Positions 36,225-49,012 of a stretch of DNA of 64,000 nt are shown in pieces. Position 1 is the first letter of the stretch. Every line of letters begins with the position of its first letter. A model generated the notes under the pieces. The model did no database searches. It was not told where the DNA came from and saw only the letters and a list, made by a program, of their open reading frames with translations. A program made the position numbers and the translations under genes. Source of the stretch: Halicephalobus mephisto (lineage: Eukaryota; Nematoda; Chromadorea; Rhabditida; Panagrolaimidae); the NCBI GenBank assembly GCA_009193035.1, contig SWDT01000096.1:62001-126000 (forward strand). Reading direction: 5' to 3'.

Positions 36225-36490
36225 GTTTTTCAATTTTTCAACCGCACATTGCAGGCAACTTGACTGCGAACTGCGGATCCAAAAACTGTGCACACTGCAG
36301 GCAATGAAGAAACATAATTTTTGTAAAAAATCAGAAATAAAATTTTTCAACGCATGTTGCAGGCAACTTGACCGCGAGCTGCGGATTCAAAAACTGTGCA
36401 GACTGCGGGCAATAAAGAAATATAACTTTTGTAAAAAATTAATCAAAAATAAAAATGCTTAATTGCACATTGCAGGCAGCTTGACCGCGA
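36225..36490. repeat. ~115-bp repeat with ATTGCAGGCAACTTGACTGC core
   Basis: Two full copies and one partial copy with GCAGGCAACTTGACCGCGAG and AAAACTGTGCACACTGCAG inside, near 36240, 36350 and 36465. The cores are GC-rich in AT-rich DNA and resemble the 3.7, 41.3 and 57.2 kb arrays. Confidence 0.8.
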
Positions 36491-39400
36491 GTCGTGGGCT
36501 CCAGATGCAGTTGAATGATCGTAAGCAAAAAGCTTTGTTTTTTAAACCATCCAAACTGTCATCGTCAAACAAAACCAAACGCGGCTAAAAGGACACTAAT
36601 CTCGTCAGAAACGGAGAACGGTTAAAAATACTCATCTCATGGGAATTCAAAAAATTTCTGAAATTCATCGTTCAAGCGGAAGTTTAACCCACATTTAATA
36701 AAAAAGACATATCCCATCGCTCAGGTTCATTAATTAATCTCGAATATCACAATGTCATGGGAAATCCCAAGGAGCATTTTCACACAGAACAGCTTGAATA
36801 AAACTTTTATGTAAAAATAAGAATTTTATATAAAAATTAAAATCATAAAAATTTCATATAAAAACAACGATTTTATATGAAAATTAAAATTTTATATAAA
36901 AACAAAGATTTTATATAAAAATAAGAATTTTATATAAAAATTAAAATCATAAAAATTTCATATAAAAACAACGATTTTATATAAAAATTAAAATTTTATA
37001 TCAAAATGAGAATTTTATAAAAATTTCATATAAAAATAAAAATCTTATAAAAATTAAACTTTTATGTGAAAATAAAACTTTTATATGAAAATAAAAATTT
37101 TTAATCCGAATTTATCCGGAAATTTTACTAGATGGCTTTTAGATTAGAAAAATGAACATTGATGTCATCGATCATCCCCGACGGCATTTCAAGTTGGAGA
37201 TTTGTTTCTTTTGCAAGAAATTAAATTCTGCAAAATTACATAAGATTAAATTTTCGCGGAAATTATTTAAAAACAATAAAAATTAATCCTTAAAAATTTT
37301 CCAAAAATATCTAGAAATTTCGACTTTTTCGAAAATTTTATAAATGTCGAATTTTTGAAATTTTCTGAAAATTCAAAATATTTCGTAAACTTTCGGAATT
37401 CAATGAAAAGTTACGAAGACTTCACGGAAGATTCTAGAAAGTTCAAAAATGAATAACTTTAAATTTCTCTAAAAATAAAAATTTCAAAATTTCCCTAAAA
37501 ATTAAAATTTTTTAAGTTTCTCTAAAAATTAAAATTTTTTAACTTTCTCTAAAAATTAAAATTTTCAAATTTTCCTAAAAATTAAAATTTCAAAATTTCC
37601 CTAAAAATTAAAATTTTTTAACTTTCTCTAAAAATTAAAATTTTCAAATTTTCCTAAAAACAAAAATTTTATTTAATTTTAAAAATTTCCTAAAAATTAA
37701 AATTTATTTAATTATATAAAATTTCCAAAATTTTTTTCAAATTTTCAAGACACTAATAAAAATATAATCAACGTTTGAAAATCAAAAATTCTAGGTTTTT
37801 TGAATATTTAAAAAATTTATATTAAGGAAATTTCATAAGAACATCTGTTTCTAATTTCCGAAACATAATTAAATTAGACAGAAAATATTTAAAAATCTAT
37901 AAAAATAAAACTTTTTTCAGAATAAAATTATTTTTTTTAAAATAAACTTTTTTTATTTTTTAAAAATTATTTTTTCAAAGATAAACTTTTTTATTTTTTT
38001 TAAAGATAAACTTTTTTATTTTTTTAAAAATTTATTTTTTTTAAAATAAATTTTATTTTTTAATTTATTTTATTTTTTAAATAAATTTTTTTGTTTTTTT
38101 AGAAAGTAACATTTTAGAAAAATAAATATTTGTCATTTTTAAAACCACATGTCCAAACGTATGGATTTCGATTTCTAAAACGTCCAATTTTTTCGAAAAT
38201 AATGAAATTCAAAAAATTATTTTAAAAATTAATCCAGACAATGTATCACATAAAAAACAAAAATTTCAGAAGATCGTGACGTCATTTATTTGTGAAAAAT
38301 TCAGTGAAAATTACCGTAAATTGAGCAAAAATTATAAATGATGTTCAGTCACGTCACTTTGTATCCAATTTCCGTTGTAAAAAATTATTAAAAAATTGAA
38401 ATTTCTAACACTTTAGTGACTTAAAAATCTACAATAATAAAAATATTCTTTTGACGTTCAGTCACATTTCGCCAAATTTTTAATTTTCTTTATAAAAAAT
38501 TTTTGAATTATTATAATACTTATTAAAAACCTACAATAATGAAAATATTCTTTTACCGTTCAGTCACATTTCGCAAATTTTTAGTTTTCTTTATAAAAAA
38601 TTTTTAAATTAAAACTATAATACTTAAAAATCTACAGTAATAAAAATATTCTTTTACCGTTCAATCACATTTCGCAAATTTTTCACTTTCGTCATAGAAA
38701 TCATGAATACTCATGAAACCATTAATGATCCTAATATGAATTAGCATAAATTACAGTAACACAAAAAACTAGAACCCCGGCATTCAGTCACATTTCGCAA
38801 ATTTAAAAAAAAATTATATTTTTAAAAAAATTTTTATTTAAAAAAAATTTACATTTTTAAAAAAATTTAAAAACAGATTTTCGAAACCAAAAACACTAAT
38901 TTATCCATTTTTAAATGTTTTGTAAAATTTCCAACTTGTACCAAAATTATTCAATTCGGATTACGGTAATCAAAAAAGTAAAAAAATGAATTTTTAAAAA
39001 ACACACCGTCTGGATGATGTTCAACCACCAAAAGTACAGTTTTTTTGAGATTATGGAATTTACAAAAATAAAAAATAAATAATCTTAAATCTCCAAAAAG
39101 TGCGACAAATCTGAAAAAAAAATTCTAAAAGGACACAAATGTTCAAATTAATGCAGAATAAATAAAATAAAAAATACAACACTTTGTAAATAAAAAAGTA
39201 TCATTTCCATAATTAAAAATTAAAATAATTTCAAACTACAAGAATTTAAAAAAGACCAAAAATCAAAAAAATTCGAAAATCAATTTTTAAAATTTTTTAA
39301 TTTAAAAAAAATCGAAAAAGTTCGAAAATTCATTTTTTTTTAATTTAAACAAATCAAAAAAGTTTAAAAATTAGTTTTTTTAATTTAAAAAAGTCAAAAA

Positions 39401-39880
39401 TGTTTGAAAATTTATTTTTTTTTTATTTAAAAAAATCGAAAAAGTTTGAAAATTTATTTTTTTTAATTTAAAAAAGTCAAAAATGTTTGAAAATTTATTT
39501 TTTTTTTATTTAAAAAAATTGAAAAAGTTTAAAAATTTAAAATTATGATTACTGTAAGAATGAATTTTGAAAATTTTTGAAAATCTAAATCTGTTTCGAT
39601 GAGGTCTGAATTGTCCAAAAATGCTCGATTTTAATTTTTCAATTGAACAAGAACTAATTGAATAACGAATTTGAAACAGTCGAAAATTTTTTGCAAAATA
39701 AACTTAATTTTGAAAATTGAAAAATTTCATAATCGAAAAAAATCCAAAATTTAAAATATTAAAAATATTAAAACAGTTTAAATAAATAAACCTACCGTAT
39801 TCTGTTCACAAAAATCAAAATTTCCTTCAAAGTTAGAGAAAAACCTGATTACGGTATTTTTAATAAATAAATAAACTGAA
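36491..39880. repeat. AT-rich tandem arrays, several families
   Basis: 36800-37100: ATAAAAATTTCATATAAAAA units of about 20-60 bp. 37450-37730: AAAAATTAAAATTTTCAAAT units of about 28 bp. 38420-38800: three to four copies of a unit of about 105 bp with ACCGTTCAGTCACATTTCGC. 39240-39540: AAAAAGTTTGAAAATTTATT units of about 55 bp. 36500-36780 and 38100-38400 are unique. No gene seen in any of this. Confidence 0.7.
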
Positions 39881-39889
39881 AATATTGGA

Positions 39890-40780
39890 TTTATTGGAAA
39901 ATTATAAAATGAAATTCTTTAACAAAAATTCAAAAATTAATTTTATTTAACATTTACCGCGAAAAAAATATTTTTATAAATTTTCTTAAATTTTTTTATA
40001 AAAAATATTTAAAATAATTTTATTTATTTTTATAATAAAAGTCCAAAAATTAATTTTATTTAACATTTACCACGAAAAAAATATTTTTATAAATTTTCTT
40101 AAATTTTTTTATAAAAAATATTTAAAATAATTTTATTTATTTTTATAACAAAAATTGAAAAATTAATTTTATTCAACATTTACCGCGAAAAAAATGTTTT
40201 TATAAATTTTCTTAAATTTTTTTATGAAAAATATTTTAAATAATTTTATTTATTTTTATAATAAAAGTCCAAAAATTAATTTTATTTAACATTTACTGCG
40301 AAAAAAATATTTTTTAAAATTTTATTGAACTTTTTTATAAAAAATATTTAAAATATTTCTATTAATTCTCACAGGGAAAGTCCAAAAATTAATCTTATTT
40401 GACCTTTAACGTGAAAAAAGTTGTATATATTTTAAATCCCACAAAGGTTTCTTTTATCAAAAAATATTTAAAATATTTTTATTTACTTTTATAACAAAAG
40501 TCCAAAAATTAATTTTATTGAACATTTATTGTGAAAAAAAAATATTTTTTTAAATTTTCTTAAATTTTTTTATAAAAAATATTTAAAATATTTTTATTTA
40601 CTCTCACAACGAAAATTCAAAAATTAATTTTATTTGATTTTTACCACGAAAAAAATATTCTTTTAAATTTTATTGAATTTTTTATAAAAAATATTTAAAA
40701 TAATTTTATTTACTCTCGCAACGAAAATTTAAAAATTAATCTTGTTTGATTTGTACTGTGAAAAAATTTTGAGACATATT
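39890..40780. repeat. ~120-bp tandem repeat (ATTTAACATTTACCGCGAAA)
   Basis: About seven copies of a 115-122 bp unit carrying AAAAATTAATTTTATTTAAC, TTTACCGCGAAAAAAATATT and TTTTATAAAAAATATTTAAA. Copies near 39930-40300 are the best preserved; later ones diverge. Confidence 0.88.
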
Positions 40781-41279
40781 TTTTAAACTTCATTAAGGCT
40801 TCTTTCATAAAAAAATTAAAAACATCATTATGTATTTTTTCGACAAAAATTAAAAAATTAGTAATTTCTAATTTTTAATTCCTGATGTGTGAAATTATTT
40901 AATTATACATTTTTGAAATTACATTGAGGAGTTTTATTAAAAACCAAAAATAATATTATATACTCCCACAACGAAAATTAAAAACAAGGATTTTGTGACA
41001 CAAGGAGATTTCCAAATTTTCATTTCTCAAAATTCACTAATGCTTCTTATATAAAAAAACTAAAAATATCGCCGTATGGTCTCGAAGCGAAAATTCGAAA
41101 ATTAATGATTCTTCTGTCGAAATCTCTAAAATAATCAAAACTAAAATTAAATTAAACAAAAATTAAATAAAAAAACTAGGATGTTGGAATGTTGTAAGAA
41201 AATAAGAATTTTATTTTAATTTTAAAATTTTTATGAATTTTATTTTAAGTTTAAGATTTTTATAGATTTAAAAATAAAA

Positions 41280-41880
41280 ATACAAATTAAACTACAGTGA
41301 TGTTGCTGGCAAACTGCGGATTTAACTTTAATTTTAAGATTTTTTTAAATATAAAAATATAAATATCGACCGAGTTGCCGGAATGTTGCAGGCAAACTGC
41401 GGATTTTATTTTGATTTTGAGATTTTTTTAAATTTAAAAATAAAAGTACAAATTAAACTACAGTGATGTTGCAGGCAAACTGCGGATTTTATTTTGATTT
41501 TAAAATTTTTTTAAATATAAAAATAAAAGTACAAATTAAACTACAGTAATGTTGCTGGCAAACTGCGGATTTTATTTTGATTTTAAAATTTTTTTAGATT
41601 TAAAAATAAAAGTACAAATTAAACTACAGTGATGTTGCAGGCAAACTGCGGATTTAACTTTAATTTTGAGATTTTTTTAAATATAAAAATAAAAATACCA
41701 ACCGAGTTGCCGGAATGTTGCAGGCAAACTGTGGATTTTATTTTGATTTTGAGATTTTTTTAAATATAAAAATATAAGTATCGATCTAAAAATAAAAATA
41801 CCAACCGAGTTGCCGGAATGTTGCGGGCAAACTGCTAATTTTATTTCGACTTTGATTTTAATGCTGATCTTTTTACAGAT
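41280..41880. repeat. ~87-bp tandem repeat with TTGCAGGCAAACTGCGGATT core
   Basis: Seven copies of a unit with either AAACTACAGTGATGTTGCAGG or GAGTTGCCGGAATGTTGCAG (20-base core GTTGCAGGCAAACTGCGGAT), then AT-rich filler. Two subtypes alternate, which suggests array reshuffling. Confidence 0.9.
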
Positions 41881-42580
41881 CTGGATAGTGATGTGGAAAT
41901 ACTCACAGTTGCTGATTGATTAAATTCCATTTAAATTTTTTATAAAAAATTTCGAAATTATCATTATGTATTTTTTCATCGAAAATTAAAAATTGAAAAA
42001 TCAATGTTCTTCGATTTTGAAAAAAATTAAAAGTTACATATTTTTAAAATTTTATTAAATACTCCTACATCGGAAATCCGAAAATCAATTTTTTCTAATT
42101 TCCGATAAGGGAATATTTACAGTTATCCGCTTTAAATCTCACTATGGCTCATTTCATAGAATAGCACTAAAAATGCCGCGATGTACTCCCACAACGAAAA
42201 TAGAAAAATAACGATTTTCTTATTTTCGACAGGGAAATTCACATTTATTTTTTAAAATACATTGAAATTGTAAAAAAACAAAAAAATTTATTAATACTCT
42301 CAGCACGAAAATTTGGAATTTTTTTAGGAACTTTTACAACGAAAATTTGGATTTTTTTTAGAAACTTTTACAACGAAAATTTGGAATTTTAAAAAATTCT
42401 TTTAAAACAAAAAGTAGAAAATTTCACTAGATACTTTTAAAACGAAAATTTAAAAAACTTTATTAAATGGTTTTACAACGAAAATTCAAAAATTTTACTA
42501 GGTACTCTTAGAACAAAAATCAAAAAAATGTTGTCAAAAAAGTACTTTTTTAACTTTTAGATAAATACTGTAAGAAGTCT
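41881..42580. other. AT-rich DNA with ACAACGAAAATT words
   Basis: 42290-42510 carries about six ACTTTTACAACGAAAATTTG-like units of about 45 bp. No coding signal. Confidence 0.6.
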
Positions 42581-42584
42581 TATA

Positions 42585-43790
42585 GGCTCAATTTTCTGTC
42601 CAGGACCAGTTTTTGGAAAGTGACAATTTTTGTGGTTTTGAACGGAAACTAAAAATTATAGAAATTAATTTCCGTCCAGAACCAGGAGGGAATTTTCTGA
42701 AAAAAGTACTTTTTTAGTTTTAGATGGATACTGTAAGAAGTCTTATAGGCTCAATTTCCAGTAAAGACCAAGTAAAAAATTAAAAAAGTATTTTTGTGGT
42801 CTTGAGTAGAAATTAAAAAATTATGTGAATTAACTTTGACTAAAAATGAGAAAACGATTTTCGAAAAATATTTTTCTGATTTCGAATGGACTTTGCAAAA
42901 GTTACGTAAGTTCGGTTTTCGTTCAGAACCAACTTTTCTGAAAAGATATCTTTGATGGTCCCAAATGAAAACTGTCAAAACTTATTTGAGTTCAATTTCC
43001 ATTTGACCAAAAAAGTTTATAGAAAAAACATCTTTGGTGATCCTAAATGAAAACTGTCAAAATTCATTTGGATTCACGTTCCACTCAAACCAGGAGGAAA
43101 ATCTCCAAGAAGAATTTTAATGGTCTCGAGTGGAAAGTTTACAAAATTCTATACATTTAATTTCCACTTGGGATCAGACAGGAAATTCTTCAAAAATTAC
43201 CTCCAATAATCCTAAGTGGAAAATTTATAAAAACTTTTATATAATTATTTTTCACTCGAAACCAAAAAAAAGTTAAAAAATGTTTCAATAATCCTAAGTG
43301 GAAAATTTACAAAATTTCATAGGATATTTTTAAAGAATTTCCTGTCTGGTCTCGAGTGGAAATTAATTAAGTGGAAAATTTATAAAAACTTTTATATAAT
43401 TATTTTCAATTCGAGACCGAAAAGTAAATTCTTCAAAAATTATCTTTAATTATTTTAATTTAACATTTTTATATAATTATCTTCCATTCGAAACCAAAAA
43501 AAAATAAAAAATGTTTCAATAATCCTAAGTGGAAAATTTATAAAAACTTTTATATAATTATTTTCCATTCGAAACCAAAAAAAAGTTAAAAAATATCCTA
43601 ATAATCCTAAGTGGAAAATTTACAAAATTTCATAGTTAATTTCCACTCTAGACCAGACAGGAAATTCTTTAAAAATTATCTCCAATAATCCTAAGTGGAA
43701 AATTCAAAAAAACTTTTATATAATTATTTTCCATTCAAGACCAAAAAAAAATTCAAAAAACTTTAATAATTTTAAATTATTTTAAATAAG
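42585..43790. repeat. Foldback array: AATCCTAAGTGGAAAATTTA / TTTTCCATTCGAGACC
   Basis: About a dozen alternating words CTAAGTGGAAAATTTATAAA and ATAATTATTTTCCATTCGA, related to the 2660-3560 repeat. A pair can fold with the T-rich part between as loop. Confidence 0.8.
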
Positions 43791-43929
43791 AACCACATTC
43801 ACGTGATTTTTTTACACATGTTCATTAATGTTTATTTTTAAAAATCATTTTTATATTAATTAAATTTTTTAAAAGACGTGTGTCGACAAAAAACGTTTCA
43901 AAAAAGTCCGTCTGGAGAATTATCCATGA

Positions 43930-44440
43930 CAGTTTAGATGTTTTATTTTTTCGTAAAATGAAAAAAACTTAAAAAGTCATAAATGTTTTATTTTTTCTAA
44001 TACAAATTTTTTCGTAAAATTAAAAAATTTTAAAAAGTCGAAAATGTTTTATTTTTTCCAATATAAATTTTTTCGTAAAATTTAAAAAAATTTAAAAAGT
44101 CGAAAATGTTTTATTTTTTTTAATATAATTTTTTTCGTAAAATTAAAAATTTAAAAAAGTCATAAATGTTTTATTTTTTCTAATATAATTTTTTTCGTAA
44201 AATTTAAAAAATTTTAAAAAGTCGAAAATGTTTTATTTTTTTTAATATAATTTTTTTCCTAAAATTAAAAAAAATTAAAAAAGTCGAAAATGTTTTATTT
44301 TTTCTAATATAAATCTTTTCGTAAAATTTAAAATTTAAAAAAGTCGAAAATATTTTATTTTTTTTAATATAAATTTTTTCGTAAAATTTAAAAAATTTTA
44401 AAAAGTCATAAATGTTTTATTTTTTAGAAAATGAAACATT
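43930..44440. repeat. ~60-bp tandem repeat (AAAGTCGAAAATGTTTTATT)
   Basis: Eight to nine copies with AAAGTCGAAAATGTTTTATT, then TTTCTAATATAAATTTTTTC and GTAAAATT. Confidence 0.9.
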
Positions 44441-44659
44441 TTTAAAAAAGTCCGATATTCCTAAAAAAATATTTTGATAAACTGAAGATTATGACGTTTT
44501 GTGGAAAATGACAAAAGATTAAAAATGTCAGAAAATGGTATTTTTAAAAACATTTATAGGTTTTCGTGAAAAATCAAACTCATGTGGGAAATAAAAAATT
44601 TAAAAATTTTTTCCCATAAGACCTGACTTAATTTTTATAAAAACATGAATATTAAAAAA

Positions 44660-45220
44660 TTTCTTGTTGGGATCAAAAAACAATTCCCACAACGAAAATT
44701 TATAAAATATAAAAATCTAGTTTAATTTGTAAAATAAAAAATCTTTGTTTTGAGATTTTAAAAATCCCACAACGAAAATTAAAAAAAACAAAAATCTAGT
44801 TTAATTTGTAAAATAAAAAATTTTCGTGTTGAGATTTTTAAAAAAATTCCCACAACGAAAATTTATAAAATATAAAACTTTAATTTAATTTGTAAAATAA
44901 AAAATTTCGTGTTGAAACCAAAAAAATTCCTACAGCGAAAATTTGAAAATTAAAAGAAGATTTTTCGAAATCAATATCGAAGAAATTACAAAACTAATAA
45001 TTTTTTGGAACAAAATTTTAAAAATTAAAAAAATATTTTCCGGAATTAATATCGAAGAAATTACAAAAATAATACTTTTTTGGAACGAAATTTTGGAAAT
45101 TAAAAAAAAATTTTAGAATCAATATCGAAGAAATTACAAAACTAATACTTTTTTTGGAACGAAATCCTTCGGAATTAAAAGATAGTCTTATTCTACGGTT
45201 AATAATCATTTTAAAAATAG
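44660..45220. repeat. Two short AT-rich arrays
   Basis: 44680-44945: four copies of a unit of about 80 bp with CCCACAACGAAAATTTATAA. 44960-45170: three copies of a unit of about 75 bp with AATATCGAAGAAATTACAAA and CTTTTTTTGGAACGAAAT. Confidence 0.8.
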
Positions 45221-45379
45221 GAAAAAATATTTTTTCACGGAATTAATCCAGAACTTCCTGAAAAAATCATATCTTTATTGAAAACGAAATTATGGAAATT
45301 CTGAAGAATGGATTTCATTACAAGACCAGCAGCAGTTGATAAGATGAGCTAAAAAAGTATTTTTTGCAGGATTAATTTT

Positions 45380-46860
45380 GAATTGCTTACGGGGATCACT
45401 GTTTTTTTAATCAAAAAATTCATAAAAGTACTAAAAAAGTAAATTTTATTGTGAGAAGAATGTTAGGAATTTTTACACAATTAAATATTATTTCCTACAA
45501 CGAAGTTTTTCATATTTAGAAAAATAATTTCGTTATGAGACCAACAATTATTTTTAAAATAAATTCAAAAAGTTTCTTCGTAGAATAAATCTGAAATTTT
45601 TTGTCGGGACAATAATTTTTTAGTCAAAAAATTTATAAAAGTACAAAAAAATAAATTTCGTTATGAGACCAACAATTATTTTTAAAATAAATTTAAAAAG
45701 TTTATTCGTAGGATAAATCTGGAATTTTTTGTCGGGACTACCGTATTTTTTTAGTCAAAAAATTTATAAAAGTACAAAAAAAGTAAATTTCATTATGAGA
45801 CCAGCTATCATTTTTAAAATAAATTTAAAAAGTTTCTTCGTAGGATAAATCTGAAACTTCTTGTCGGGACTACCGTATTTTTTTGGTCAAAAAATTTATA
45901 AAAATACAAAAAAAATAAATTTCGCTATGAGACCAGCTATTATTGTTAAAATAAATTTAAAAAGTTTCTTTACGAGATTAATTCTGAAACTTCTTGTCGG
46001 GACCACAATTTTCTAAATTAAAAATTAATAAATATACAAAAAAGTAAATTTTGTTATGAGACCAACAGTAACTATTAAAATAAATTTAAAAAGTTTCTTT
46101 ACGAAATTAATTCTGAAACTTCTTGTTGAGACCACTGTTACTTTTTTGTATTTCTATGAATTGTTGCTTAAAAAAACAATTTCGTAGTGAGACAAATTTT
46201 AAGGATTTTTACATAGGCGAATATTATTTCGTACAATGAAACCTCTAATATCAAGAAAAAATAATTTTGTAGCAAGACCAGCAGTTGTTGATAAGATGAA
46301 CTAAAAAAACATTTTTTGCAGAATTAATCCGGAATTACTTACGGGGACTATCATATTTTAGTTTAAAAAAATTCATAAAAGTACAAAAAAAAATAACTTC
46401 GTTGCGAGACCAACAATCACTATTAAAATAAATTTAGAATTTCTTCGTGAGATAAATCTGGAATTTCTTGTCGGGACCAGTATTTTTTAAATTAAAAAAA
46501 TTCATAAAAGTACAAAAAAAATAACTTCGTTGTGAGACCAACAATCACTATTAAAATAAATTTAGAGTTTCTTCTTGAAATAAATTTAAAATTTCTTGCC
46601 AGGACCACTATTTTTTAAACCAAAAATTCATAAAAGTACAAAAAAAAAATAATTTCGCCACGAGACCAACAATCATTATTAAAATAAATTTAGAATTTCT
46701 TCGTGAGATAAATTTAAAATTTCTTGTCGGGACCAGTATTTTTTAAATTAAAAAAATTCATAAAAGTACAAAAAAAAAATAATTTCGCCACGAGACCAAC
46801 AATCACTATTAAAATAAATTTAAAGTTTCTTCGTGAAAACTAACATTGATGATTTTTGCA
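45380..46860. repeat. ~120-150 bp tandem repeat (TTCGTTATGAGACCAACAAT)
   Basis: About eleven copies of a unit with AAATTTCGTTATGAGACCAA, TTAAAATAAATTTAAAAAGT, TTCTTCGTAGGATAAATCTG and TTTTGTCGGGACTACC. The longest array in the window. Early copies are longer; later ones have lost about 25 bp. Confidence 0.9.
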
Positions 46861-47254
46861 CAAAATAATGTTTCTTGGAAAGAAAATATTAAAATAAAAA
46901 AATCCTTCATTATGAGATAAATAACGATTATAAAAGTAAAAAAAAACAATTTAATAATATATCATTTTGTCGGAAAATTGATGTATAATTTTCCAAAAAA
47001 TTAAAAATTTTAAAAACCGTAAAAATCATTAAAAATAATTTTATCGAAAAACGAATATTACAATGTCAACATCACGTGGACATTGATTACTGTAAAAATT
47101 TCTAAATTCAAATAAAATGATACAAGATTGGGACCGAATGTTACAAATCCCCTGAGGCCGGTTTTCCGACATTTTAATTTTAAATAAAAACATTTTTTTC
47201 ATAAAAATGACAGTAACTGAAGAACTTTGTTTTTTGAAATTATTTGAACCGAAA

Positions 47255-47470
47255 TTAAAAATTTTATTAATTTTATTAATTTTTATAATTTTTATAATTT
47301 TATTAATTTTATTAATTTTATTAATTTTTATAATTTTTATAATTTTATTAATTTTATTAATTTTATTAATTTTATTAATTTTATTAATTTTATTAATTTT
47401 ATTAATTTTATTAATTGTATTTATTTTATTTATTTTTATAATTTTATTTATTTTTATAATTAAGTTAATT
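47255..47470. repeat. TTTATTAAT nonamer array
   Basis: About 20 copies of TTTTATTAA / TTTTTATAA nonamers. The open frame across it, a poly Leu/Ile run of about 88 codons, is an artefact of the repeat. Confidence 0.92.
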
Positions 47471-47765
47471 TAATATCTTAGTTAAATAAAAAAATTAATT
47501 TTAAAAAAATTTCGAAATCAACGGAGATCGAAAAGAAGAAAAACAAGGAACAAACGTCGCCGGAGGGCAACTGTCGTACAGTTCATAAATTGATTATATA
47601 AAAATCGTTCCTCTTATTTCGTAATACTTAATTTATTTCGTTTTATTAACTTTTATAATTAAGTGAATTTAATATCTTAGTTAAATAGAAAAAATTAATT
47701 TAAAAAAAATTTCGAAATCAACGGAGATCGAAAAAAAGAAAAACAAGGAGCAAATTTCATACAAC
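47460..47765. repeat. Direct duplication of ~100 bp
   Basis: TAAGTTAATTTAATATCTTA through CGGAGATCGAAAAGAAGAAA (47460-47560) is repeated at 47655-47755 with few changes. The first copy continues into a GC-rich tail CGTCGCCGGAGGGCAACTG that the second lacks. Confidence 0.75.
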
Positions 47766-47843
47766 AGATCTTCGTTAACAATATATTTTTTCATTTTCGA
47801 TTATTCCGACAAATTAGTTACTTTTTAAATGGACAATAGGAGT

Positions 47844-48173
47844 TCATGAATTTTCGAACTCGATAAAAGCGAACATGAGCTTCAAGGAGTGATTCAGACG
47901 GTCGCTCTTTGGCTTCAGAATTCCCAACTTCACCCTCGGGACGATGACAGGCACCTGACTGTTGGTAACTACTTGAGTCACAACGTACTCAATAATGTCA
48001 TTTTAAAAAAATTCAGAAAAATTATTTTTGGCAAACAGCCCAATTGGATTATTCATCTTCCACATGTTAGTCATTCTAATTTTTATAACATTTTGCACAG
48101 TAATAATTTGCAAAAAGACCATATTACTAAAGAAAAAATAGCGTTACGAAATTGTATTAATACAATTTTCTAA
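47844..48173. other. Island with open frames on both strands, identity unknown
   Basis: A 94-codon plus-strand frame from ATG 47889 to TAA 48173 overlaps a minus-strand frame of about 52 codons (stop 47844-47846), which reads QVPVIVPRVKLGILKPKSDR in its middle. Positions 47880-48000 are far less AT-biased than the 15 kb around them. Neither frame shows a domain, signal peptide or splice partner that I recognise. The minus-strand frame has the more protein-like composition but no start codon. Confidence 0.3.
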
Positions 48174-48409
48174 AATCTTTAAATTTGAAGATTTTCTAAA
48201 GGTTTTAAATTTTTGAATTTTTGAATTTTTAAATTTTTAAATTTTCAAATTTCTAAAATTTCTAAAATTTGAAAATTTTTAAAATCGTAGGTATTTGGTG
48301 TTGAATTTTAAATTCTGGGAGATTTTAGAAGACTTTACAGAATATTAATTTGAAAGCTATGAAAGTCAAAAATAATTATTATTACGAATTGTTACAAATT
48401 TCGAAAATT

Positions 48410-48560
48410 TTAAATATAAAAAAACCTAACTTTTGATTTTAAAAAATTGCGAAATATAGCAATCGTCGCATTTTTATAAATATTCCACATTTGCGACGAA
48501 AATGTGACTTTATAGTGATGATTTCTATTTATTACTGGATTAAAAGTTATTTTTTGTGAA
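48410..48560. mobile_element. Foldback element A, isolated copy
   Basis: Ends AAAACCTAACTTTTGATTTT and ATTAAAAGTTATTTTTTGTG, with inner CACATTTGCGACGAAAATGT. About 150 bp, more diverged than the clustered copies. Confidence 0.75.
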
Positions 48561-49012
48561 GATATTTAACGTTGAATTTTAGGGTTTTTTCTAAATTGTG
48601 AAAGATTCTAGAAGACTTTACAGAATTCTAATTTGATAGATATGAAAATTGAAAATGAATATTTCCACGAAATTACCTCAACACGACTTCCCAGGGTTCT
48701 CTAGAAATTTCTAAAACTCTTGATTTCTGACTTTAGCTACACAAGTTTCCGTCAGATCCTAGAATATTCAAAAAGTCCCCCTAAGACTCTGGAAAGTGTC
48801 AGACTTCTTTACTAGGTTCTTCAAAATCTCAATAGTGTGTTTTAGATTTTAGAATTTTTCAAAGAATTCCAACTCGAAAAATATAATGAAGAATTTCAAA
48901 AATGAAAACGAAAAGGGCATTCTGCATCAATAAATTTTACAGTTCATCAGAAGACAGACAAATCAGATTAATTCAAGCAATAAAAGTTGGTTTAAAAAAA
49001 CAATTACAGTGA
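48561..49012. other. Unique intergenic DNA, no gene seen
   Basis: Contains TCTAGAAGACTTTACAGAAT, which also occurs at 48325, as a short direct repeat. No coding signal. Confidence 0.5.

Noticed and set aside
47207..47473. 88-codon Leu/Ile-rich frame resembling a membrane protein
   Set aside because: Encoded by a TTTATTAAT nonamer array; composition is forced by the repeat.
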